Of a stretch of 60,461 bases of DNA, positions 20,323 to 25,994 are shown in pieces. This stretch comes from Bacteriovoracaceae bacterium UBA6200 (GTDB lineage: Bacteria > Bdellovibrionota > Bacteriovoracia > Bacteriovoracales > Bacteriovoracaceae): NCBI GenBank assembly GCA_002422605.1, contig DISW01000022.1:1-60461 (forward strand). Reading direction: 5' to 3'. The notes beneath the pieces are model-generated. The model had not been told where the DNA came from. It saw only the letters and a program-made list of their open reading frames with translations, and made no database searches. A program made the translations under genes and the position numbers. Position 1 is the stretch's first letter; every line of letters starts with the position of its first letter.

Positions 20323-20832
20323 CTATTTCGATGCTATAAGATTAAGAAGTTCATCGTATTCACTATCAGAGATCGCGCCTTGGGCCTTTAGCATGTCTAA
20401 ATCTTGCAAGGTTAACTCGTAGGTACCACCATTATTTAATACTGAGTTCATTTCATTTATAACCTCTGCACTAGTGGTGCTCGGGGTTTCGGAGGAGCTA
20501 TCTGTATTTGTGGCACTAGAATTTTCGGAAGAGCTATCTGTATTTGTGGCACTAGAATTTTCGTAAGAGCTATCTGTATTTGTGGCACTAGAATTTTCGT
20601 AAGAGCTATCTGTATTTGTGGCGCTAGAATTTTCGGAGGAGCTATTTGTATTTGGGGCACTAGAATTTTCGGAAGAGTTATCTGTATTTGAGGCGCTAGT
20701 ATTTTCGGAGTTGTTATCTGTATTGGTGCCGCTTGAATGTTCGTAAGTGTTATCATTTGTCACAAAAGATTCTCTTGAGCAAGATGAGAGAAAGATTGAT
20801 GTCAACACAACAACTAGAATCGTTTTTTTCAT
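20323..20832 (-). CDS. Repeat-rich lipoprotein with SHOCT-like C-terminus
   Basis: This 169-residue protein has a lipoprotein signal with lipobox LSSC (Cys18). Residues 37-120 are seven tandem 12-residue units of the type NTDSSSENSSAT, hydrophilic and probably extended and surface-exposed. The C-terminal 30 residues (LKAQGAISDSEYDELL) resemble the SHOCT oligomerisation helix pair. It is the first gene of the minus-strand operon with the giant Ig/RCC1 protein (11-nt gap) and the RHS protein, so a role as membrane anchor or assembly partner for them is plausible but inferred. A low-complexity open frame through the same repeats in another phase is not a gene. Confidence 0.85.
   Translation of the reverse strand: MKKTILVVVLTSIFLSSCSRESFVTNDNTYEHSSGTNTDNNSENTSASNTDNSSENSSAPNTNSSSENSSATNTDSSYENSSATNTDSSYENSSATNTDSSSENSSATNTDSSSETPSTTSAEVINEMNSVLNNGGTYELTLQDLDMLKAQGAISDSEYDELLNLIASK
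20473..20724 (-). repeat. Seven tandem 36-bp coding repeats
   Basis: The 36-bp unit encodes NTDSSSENSSAT-like 12-mers and is repeated seven times without length variation, so the frame is kept. Units 3-6 are nearly identical and the outer ones diverge, which suggests recent unit duplication in the centre. Copy number is likely to vary between strains. Confidence 0.9.
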
Positions 20833-21171
20833 AATTCAACCATTAGAGATAATTTTTAATAATTCCTATTGAATGGCTTGATCGGACTCGAGTATTTAAA
20901 TAATTAGTTGAATTGGGCGAATTACGATATCTTTGGCCTGAACTATCAATCTACTTTTTAATAAAGGCAAATAATTCCCGTTCTTAGTTGTATAAGCTTT
21001 AGAAGCGACTTTCTTAATTGAAATTTTAAAATTAAAGCGATTTTTTTGAACAAGAGCTAACATCATGATGGGAATCATGGTTTAAGTGAACTACAAAAAA
21101 TTTTAGAAATTCCATTACCTTGATTTTATGCAAAAGACTTTTCATTTCCTCACTAATGGATCTGGAGAGTT
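20833..21171. other. 339-nt intergenic region upstream of the surface operon
   Basis: This is AT-rich sequence between the response regulator and the lipoprotein gene and must hold the promoter of the giant-protein operon. I see no convincing -35/-10 pair. A 60-codon minus-strand frame (20896-21078) has no ribosome binding site and an in-frame stop directly before its ATG, and I do not call it. Confidence 0.5.
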
Positions 21172-21528
21172 TTAAGTGTTTTGCTTGATGACTTCTACCA
21201 ATAGGTCAAAATCTAGTTTATGAATAATGCCGAGAAATCTTGGGTACTTTTCCGGGATGCTTGGATTGATGTTATTGGTATAAAAAACAAAAGGAATTTC
21301 CAGATTCTTTTGAGCGACATACTTCAATACGGATACTCCGTCACCATCAGGCATTGAATAATCCGATACGATAATATCAATGGGTAGGTTGAGGCCAAGT
21401 AGCTTTATCGCTTCATTGCCAGAATTAGCTACCAGAACAGAAGCGTTGAGATCTTTCAGTTGAGAAAAGAAAATCATTCTTAAATCTTCGTCATCTTCAA
21501 TTAAGAGAATTCTTTTATCATTTAGCAT
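21172..21528 (-). CDS. Stand-alone response regulator receiver protein
   Basis: This is a single CheY-like receiver domain of 118 residues with no output domain. The acidic pocket is EDDED (11-15), the phospho-acceptor Asp is D56 (IIVSDYSMPDGDG), the switch Thr is T84 (FYT) and the conserved Lys is K104. It probably relays phosphate from a kinase elsewhere or works by protein contact. It is divergent from an XRE regulator and the 82-nt gap between them carries a duplicated operator-like sequence, so the XRE protein may control both. The partner kinase cannot be told from the sequence. Confidence 0.92.
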   Translation of the reverse strand: MLNDKRILLIEDDEDLRMIFFSQLKDLNASVLVANSGNEAIKLLGLNLPIDIIVSDYSMPDGDGVSVLKYVAQKNLEIPFVFYTNNINPSIPEKYPRFLGIIHKLDFDLLVEVIKQNT

Positions 21529-21548
21529 AACTCCGATCCTTTTAGTCT

Positions 21549-21607
21549 GTTACATAAACGGACTTCGTGGCCATTAATAATCCGTATGCTAGTTACATAA
21601 ACGGACT
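21549..21607. promoter_or_regulatory. Duplicated 16-bp operator candidate between divergent regulators
   Basis: The 16-mer GTTACATAAACGGACT occurs exactly twice in direct orientation, at 21549-21564 and 21592-21607, 43 bp apart. The first copy is extended upstream into an imperfect palindrome (AGTC.GTT ... AAC.GACT), so a dimeric repressor could bind there. The second copy ends 3 nt before the XRE start codon and overlaps its ribosome-binding region. Confidence 0.6.
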
Positions 21608-21610
21608 AAT

Positions 21611-21862
21611 ATGACAAAAAATAAGCTTTCAAAACAAGAAGAACAGACCTTCCTAAAATTAGGGAAAAAGTTACGTTCTATGATCCTCCAGGATTTAGGA
21701 TATGAATCCTTGGATCGTTTCGCTTTAGAGCATCATGACATAATCTCGAAGCCAACACTTTATGCTATATGTGATGGGCAAAGGGATTTTCAATTCTCAA
21801 CTTTGCTACGTCTTGCTAAAGCGCTGAGGACAAGTGTGCCTGAGTTGCTTAAGGAAACTTAG
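21611..21862 (+). CDS. XRE-family helix-turn-helix regulator
   Basis: An 83-residue protein consisting almost only of a Cro/CI-type helix-turn-helix (residues about 15-80: SLDRFALEHHDIISKPTLYA then LLRLAKALRTSVPELL). It is a DNA-binding repressor-like protein without a sensor domain. Its start codon lies directly behind the second copy of the repeated 16-mer, which fits autoregulation and co-regulation of the divergent receiver gene. The target genes are unknown. Confidence 0.85.
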   Translation: MTKNKLSKQEEQTFLKLGKKLRSMILQDLGYESLDRFALEHHDIISKPTLYAICDGQRDFQFSTLLRLAKALRTSVPELLKET

Positions 21863-21943
21863 TTCTATTAAATTTAAATTAGTATACTTCATTTTTGGTA
21901 AGCGGTTAACTTAAGATTGGTCTAGAAGAAGTTCCTGAATGTA

Positions 21944-21983
21944 ATTGGCCTTGGATGATTAAATAAAAATTTCCAAGGCCAAT
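21944..21983. terminator. 12-bp perfect inverted repeat between convergent genes
   Basis: Arms ATTGGCCTTGGA (21944-21955) and TCCAAGGCCAAT (21972-21983) pair perfectly over 12 bp with a 16-nt AT-rich loop. The repeat lies between the plus-strand XRE gene and the minus-strand small membrane peptide (stop at 21989), so it could end both transcripts. The U-tail is poor on both sides, so a protein-binding role is also possible. Confidence 0.5.
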
Positions 21984-21988
21984 ATAAA

Positions 21989-22123
21989 TTAATTAAATAA
22001 GCTAGTAATTCTCATGCCTACCCAGACAAGATATAAGTAGAGTATAGGTCTTAAGAGAATCCAAGAAGTATTAATAATCTTAAATGCGATATTAAGACCA
22101 ATGCGAAACATGATAATTTTCAT
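21989..22123 (-). CDS. 44-residue hydrophobic peptide, ATGA-coupled to the frameshifted XRE gene
   Basis: The frame runs from ATG 22123 to TAA 21989 and encodes MKIIMFRIGLNIAFKIINTS and a further 24 mostly hydrophobic residues (a WILLRPILYLYLVWVGM core), one likely membrane helix. Its ATG overlaps the TGA of the out-of-frame tail of the upstream XRE gene (ATGA), with GGGATG as a possible ribosome site. This is the pattern of translational coupling. Small hydrophobic peptides next to XRE regulators can be toxins or phage-type membrane proteins; neither is shown here. I do not recognise the family. Confidence 0.5.
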   Translation of the reverse strand: MKIIMFRIGLNIAFKIINTSWILLRPILYLYLVWVGMRITSLFN

Positions 22124-22233
22124 GGTTTCATCCCAGTCAAAATTGAATTGAGTAGCCTAAGCTTTTCTTCCGGAAGACCTTTAAGTTTTTTAAAGCAGTC
22201 TTCTGTTATTTTAGCCTTGGCCTGTATTTGGGC
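22120..22233 (-). pseudogene. Out-of-frame C-terminal tail of the XRE regulator
   Basis: After the G6A7 run (coding strand; T7C6 at 22234-22246 on the plus strand) the +1 frame continues as AQIQAKAKITEDCFKKLKGL and then PEEKLRLLNSILTGMKP. This is the kind of amphipathic 'LPEEK..LL' tail that XRE regulators often carry. Removing one A would give an intact protein of about 117 residues whose stop overlaps the start of the next small gene. Whether this is a mutation, a sequencing error or slippage is open. Confidence 0.65.
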
Positions 22234-22474
22234 TTTTTTTCCCCCCACCAATGGCGATAGTCCAGTCTTCCCAAGATAGTTCAAGAGCCTCAAGAAACTT
22301 ATCAATATAGGATTCCTTGATATTTGCCCGGCCTAGTTCTAAATGGCTCACGAGAGTGTGGGACACATTTAATAGATCTGCCACTTTTCTCACGGATAGG
22401 CCCTTCATCATCCTGATTTGCTTTAATGCTTTTGATTCCTTAGTGACGTTAATAATTTTTGTTCTTTTACCCAT
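22211..22474 (-). CDS. XRE-family regulator (HTH part, ends early by frameshift)
   Basis: As written it encodes 87 residues. The helix-turn-helix lies at about 17-70 (LKQIRMMKGLSVRKVADLLN, then VSHTLVSHLELGRANI), followed by a short tail after the G6A7 run (GGGKKSPNTGQG). The ribosome site AAAGGAG 7 nt upstream of the ATG is among the strongest in the window. A perfect palindrome (22511-22529) and further inverted repeats lie directly upstream and are likely autoregulatory operators. The natural product is probably the longer +1-frame protein of about 117 residues. Confidence 0.85.
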   Translation of the reverse strand: MGKRTKIINVTKESKALKQIRMMKGLSVRKVADLLNVSHTLVSHLELGRANIKESYIDKFLEALELSWEDWTIAIGGGKKSPNTGQG

Positions 22475-22510
22475 AAAATTCTCCTTTCTGCGGTGGTAAA
22501 ACCGATTCGA

Positions 22511-22529
22511 TGTATAGACCCTCTATACA
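22511..22529. promoter_or_regulatory. Perfect palindromic operator upstream of XRE gene
   Basis: TGTATAG-ACCCT-CTATACA has 7-bp perfect arms and a 5-nt spacer, 37 bp upstream of the XRE start codon. A second inverted repeat TACAC-TC-GTGTA (22526-22537) overlaps its right arm. The position and symmetry suit a dimeric XRE repressor controlling its own promoter. Confidence 0.6.
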
Positions 22530-22574
22530 CTCGTGTAGCTCAACAAATTCGTGAGGCTATACGACTGTAAAGTG

Positions 22575-22650
22575 TGTGCTTAGAGGTGCTGTGCTTAGTG
22601 AAAATGGCAGGGCCACTTACTAAGCACAGAACTAAGCACAAACAAGCACA
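22575..22650. repeat. Symmetric cluster of TGTGCTTAG boxes
   Basis: TGTGCTTAG occurs forward at 22575-22583 and 22590-22598. Its reverse complement CTAAGCACA occurs at 22620-22628 and 22632-22640, with a partial AAGCACA at 22644-22650. The inner pair extends to a perfect 10-bp inverted repeat (TGTGCTTAGT / ACTAAGCACA). The arrangement is like a multi-site operator or a small iteron group; no replication gene is nearby. Confidence 0.6.
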
Positions 22651-22742
22651 ACGACAGAAAGAACCAGACAGTCTCCGCAAGAAACGCGAGAGCATGATGG
22701 ATTAAGTATTGGAAACCTATAGTTGAATGAAATTAAGGGAAT

Positions 22743-22777
22743 AAAAAAAGCCTCTGAAGTTTTACTTTCAGAGGCTT
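22743..22777 (-). terminator. Rho-independent terminator of tRNA-Cys
   Basis: The arms AAGCCTCTGAA (22748-22758) and TTCAGAGGCTT (22767-22777) form a perfect 11-bp stem. On the minus strand it is followed by a T7 tract (plus-strand A run 22743-22749). It lies 8 nt downstream of the tRNA 3' end. Confidence 0.88.
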
Positions 22778-22784
22778 ATATTTT

Positions 22785-22862
22785 TGGAGGAGACGAGCGG
22801 ATTTGAACCGCTGGCTTTACGGTTTTGCAAACCGTTCCCTTGGACCACTCGGGCACGTCTCC
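22785..22862 (-). tRNA. tRNA-Cys (GCA)
   Basis: A complete cloverleaf on the minus strand: acceptor stem GGAGACG/CGTCTCC, anticodon arm ACGGT-TTGCAAA-ACCGT with anticodon GCA, and T-arm AGCGG-TTCAAAT-CCGCT. The discriminator is U, as expected for tRNA-Cys, and CCA is encoded (22785-22787). A terminator follows directly. A protein-like frame across it (PEWSKGTVCKTVKPAVQ) is only the translated tRNA. Confidence 0.97.
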
Positions 22863-23010
22863 ATAACTGTGGTTTTGAAGTTTTATGAGTTTCGGTGAAT
22901 TCATTAATTCTGTCAATAATGCGCAAGGCATTAAATAAAGAATATCATTGATGAGATAGTTTGTTAGGTGTATCAAACAACTCGAATTTTCACTTTATCA
23001 AAGACCGATT

Positions 23011-24645
23011 ATGAATAGACGCGATTTCTTTTTAGGCACTCTCTCTGCAAGTTCCCTCCTGATGCTCCCTTCATGGGCACGGGCAGGAAACCATTCTTTC
23101 ATGAAAACGATGCTTGCTACATCACCCGCCGATATGGCCCCGCTTCAGAGGCTCGATAGTTTTCGTGGAAGTTCGGAAGTTGAAGGAGATCTTCACGATG
23201 AGGCCCATGAAATATTCTGGAGTAAGGATTCCTATCTTGCAAAAAAAGGCGGCATACCAAAAGTGAGTGAGCACTTTGATGTGGTGATTATTGGAGGAGG
23301 AACTGCGGGACTTTCTGCGGCCTATTATTTAAATGGAAAAAAGATTTTGATCCTTGAGGGGCATACACGAATGGGTGGGAATGCTAAGTCTCAGGTTCAT
23401 AATAAGAATTATATTTCCCAAGGTGCGGCCTATATTACTATGCCGGAGAGTGGGGGAGAGATTGATAAATTCTTATCTTCGCTTAGATTAAAATCAATGT
23501 TTCGGGAAGTATCTCACGAAGAGGAAACTTCACTCATTAATGGGAAGTTAGTAAAAGGTTTTTGGAAAGGGGTAACTGATCCCTCTCGCTCAGATGAATT
23601 TGTTCATGCCTATGAGAAGTTTTTAGATGTTTATGAGAATAGCTATCCAGAGCTTCCAATTTGGGATGCTTCCTATTCTGCGCGAAGCCACTTTAATTCA
23701 CTGGATGGAATAACTTTCAGTGCCTGGCTAAAGGGTCAGGGAATTGTTCATCCTCATATTTTAGAGTTTGTGAGTATCTACTGCTGGTCTTCATTTTCAG
23801 CTTCTCCTGATGAAATTTCGGCGGCACAAGGATTAAATTTTTTAAGCTGTGACTTAGGTGGAACGTTGGTTTTACCAGGGGGGAATGGACTTATTTGTGA
23901 GGCGATTTATCAGGATCTCTGTAAGCGCAATAAAGTTAAAATGGTGAACCACTCCTTCGCTGTTGATCTTCGAAGTGAAGGTGGGAAATCGGTTATTTGT
24001 TACAAAGACTCGAATAATCAATTAGTCACTGTCGAGGCCCGACAGTGTATTGTGGCCTCTCCGAAGATGGTGATGAAGAAAGTGATTGATGGGCTAAGTT
24101 CAGTTCAGAGTAAAGCGATGGACAACATGACCTATCGTGCGTATTTGGTGGCAAACTTATTTTTGAATAAGAAAATTAAGTCTCAAGGGTATGATCTCTT
24201 TTCTCTCGAAGGAAATGTCCCAACTCATGAGTATAAAGACAGTACCAAGAGAGTTTTTGCCGACATCGTTTACGCTGATTGGGCGTTAGGTGATGTGGCC
24301 GATAAGAGTGTGCTCACTCTCTATCTTCCGCTCCCATACGATATGGCCCAGCAGTATCTTTTTGTTCCTCATGTTTATGATAAGTATCTTGAACGCGTTA
24401 AGGCCCGGATCACTCCGGCACTACCAGGCATGGGATTAAGCTGGTCAAACGTTCAGGGCATGCGACTTGTTCGTTATGGTCACGCTCTTCCGTTAGCTCA
24501 AGTGAATGGGGTTAAGAGTGGATTGTTTGAAAATGCGGCGCAATCGATTGATGGGTGCATTCATTTTGCTAATCAGGACAACTGGGGGAACCCTTGTTTT
24601 GAAACAAGCTTTGGTTCCGCCCTTAGAGTTGTTCAGAAAATGTAG
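23011..24645 (+). CDS. Tat-exported FAD-dependent amine-oxidase-family protein
   Basis: A 544-residue protein with a twin-arginine signal (NRRDFFLGTLSASSLLML, cleavage near ARA at 25), so it is folded with its cofactor before export to the periplasm. The FAD-binding Rossmann motif VVIIGGGTAGLSAAYYL (residues 91-107) with the ribose-binding Glu116 (ILILEGH) and MGGNAKS is typical of the flavin amine oxidase / protoporphyrinogen oxidase superfamily. The substrate is unknown; exported members often act on amines or carotenoid-like compounds. It stands alone on the plus strand, converging on adenosine deaminase with a 5-nt gap. Confidence 0.88.
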   Translation: MNRRDFFLGTLSASSLLMLPSWARAGNHSFMKTMLATSPADMAPLQRLDSFRGSSEVEGDLHDEAHEIFWSKDSYLAKKGGIPKVSEHFDVVIIGGGTAGLSAAYYLNGKKILILEGHTRMGGNAKSQVHNKNYISQGAAYITMPESGGEIDKFLSSLRLKSMFREVSHEEETSLINGKLVKGFWKGVTDPSRSDEFVHAYEKFLDVYENSYPELPIWDASYSARSHFNSLDGITFSAWLKGQGIVHPHILEFVSIYCWSSFSASPDEISAAQGLNFLSCDLGGTLVLPGGNGLICEAIYQDLCKRNKVKMVNHSFAVDLRSEGGKSVICYKDSNNQLVTVEARQCIVASPKMVMKKVIDGLSSVQSKAMDNMTYRAYLVANLFLNKKIKSQGYDLFSLEGNVPTHEYKDSTKRVFADIVYADWALGDVADKSVLTLYLPLPYDMAQQYLFVPHVYDKYLERVKARITPALPGMGLSWSNVQGMRLVRYGHALPLAQVNGVKSGLFENAAQSIDGCIHFANQDNWGNPCFETSFGSALRVVQKM

Positions 24646-24650
24646 TCGTT

Positions 24651-25892
24651 TTAAAGATCAGTGATGCCGTGTTTTTTGGCGACTTCGTCGAAGTGCTTAA
24701 CCACTCTCTTGGCCCAGTTTCTCTTTTCGATATACTGGCCATGATAGAAGCTCTTTTTAAAGCCGTAGGCGACGATGTCTTTTAAGTGCTTCGGTTGAAT
24801 GTCGAAATTTTCAAGCGCTAGCTTATACTCATTGGAAACAGTTGTATTCGATACCAGACGGTTATCAGTACAAATAGATACTGACATACGGTTCTTCAGC
24901 ATTTCTTTGAAGTAGTGATCCTTGATGGACTTAATTTCAGGGTTGGTTTGAAGATTTGAAGTTAAACACACCTCAATCGTTGTGCGTTTATCAGCAACGA
25001 AAGTAATGAGGTCATTGAGATACTTTTTCTTATCAGTCACATTTGGATCAACAATTTTATTTTCATCGAAAAGGTAATAGCCGTGACCTAAACGATCCGC
25101 ATGGCATTCCGTAATGGCCTGGAAGATACTCTCAGCTCCATAGGCTTCACCGGCGTGGACGGTTTTATGCATAAAATTCCTATGAGCATAGGCATAAACT
25201 TCCTTGAATTTCCCCGGTGGATATCCGGATTCTTGACCCGCAAGGTCGATACCTACAATTGGGATCCCTTTTTCATCGCGGATTTTTACAGCGGCCTTAA
25301 CCATTTGAAGGGCGCCCTCTTTAAGAACTTCCATCTCTCGGGAATATTCCATGGATTTAAAAAAACGAGTGTAAAAAGGGGAGTAGCCTTTAGGGCCGAA
25401 CTTTCTCATGGCACAGCTAATAATCCCGTAATGGAACTCTGGACGAGAGCCATTTATGACGTCGGGACGATTATTGAACTCTTTTTTGGCCCGTTCAAGA
25501 CCTTTATAACAGGCTTCTAGAACAGTCTCCATGGTAAGCCCGTTTTCTGTATCAACCAGAAGTTGAGGAGCAAATCTGGGTTCAATGTAGCAGACTCCTT
25601 CATTTTGGTTATCTACTGCCAATTCGTAAGAAGCTTGCTCGATATTTTCCAGATCTCTCAAGGCCGAACAAGTGTATTGAAAACCATGTAAATAATCAGG
25701 CAGACTCTCATAAGTATCTTTAAAGACGAGCTCTCGAAGGCCCTCTTCGGTAAAAGAAGGGAGTTCGAAATTTAGTTTTTTCGCCATCTGGATTAAAGAT
25801 GGGATTCTTAAAGATCCATCCAGGTGAAGGTGAAGGTCAGATTTAGGCATCTCTTTGATAAAAGCATCAGTATATTTTGTAGTCATTTCCAT
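24651..25892 (-). CDS. add: Adenosine deaminase
   Basis: A 413-residue metal-dependent hydrolase converting adenosine (or deoxyadenosine) to inosine in purine salvage. Zinc ligands are H21 and H23 (DLHLHLDGS) and H246 (HAGEAYG, which also holds the catalytic Glu). It has the DRLGHGY loop, the CLTSN motif and SICTDN where most family members have S.NTDDP. The final DP of that motif is NR here, which may alter specificity, so adenine or another aminopurine deaminase activity cannot be excluded. A role in using nucleosides taken from prey or the environment is inference. No clear ribosome site distinguishes Met1 from Met3. Confidence 0.88.
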   Translation of the reverse strand: MEMTTKYTDAFIKEMPKSDLHLHLDGSLRIPSLIQMAKKLNFELPSFTEEGLRELVFKDTYESLPDYLHGFQYTCSALRDLENIEQASYELAVDNQNEGVCYIEPRFAPQLLVDTENGLTMETVLEACYKGLERAKKEFNNRPDVINGSRPEFHYGIISCAMRKFGPKGYSPFYTRFFKSMEYSREMEVLKEGALQMVKAAVKIRDEKGIPIVGIDLAGQESGYPPGKFKEVYAYAHRNFMHKTVHAGEAYGAESIFQAITECHADRLGHGYYLFDENKIVDPNVTDKKKYLNDLITFVADKRTTIEVCLTSNLQTNPEIKSIKDHYFKEMLKNRMSVSICTDNRLVSNTTVSNEYKLALENFDIQPKHLKDIVAYGFKKSFYHGQYIEKRNWAKRVVKHFDEVAKKHGITDL

Positions 25893-25994
25893 AAAATACT
25901 TGATCGGCCTTTAATTGAACAGAAATTAATATCCTAACTAATTAATTCAAATATTAAGTTCAAGATTTTCAAATTTCTATTATTCTATATTCTT

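Larger units (their letters stand above)
22475..22742. other. Regulatory intergenic region upstream of the XRE gene
   Basis: No gene is visible here. The region is rich in inverted repeats, listed separately: the TGTATAG palindrome, TACAC-TC-GTGTA at 22526-22537, and the TGTGCTTAG cluster. The stretch 22651-22742 shows nothing I can name. Confidence 0.6.

Noticed and set aside
20457..20756. 99-codon minus-strand frame with repeats of PKILAPQIQI
   Set aside because: Alternative phase of the 36-bp repeats in the lipoprotein gene; no ribosome site and the lipoprotein frame has a signal peptide.
20896..21078. 60-codon minus-strand frame upstream of the lipoprotein gene
   Set aside because: No ribosome site, an in-frame stop directly before the ATG, no recognised family.
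22776..22976. 66-codon frame containing PEWSKGTVCKTVKPAVQ
   Set aside because: This is the translated tRNA-Cys, a known annotation artefact.
25101..25520. 139-codon plus-strand frame inside add
   Set aside because: Antisense shadow of adenosine deaminase, which has all catalytic motifs.
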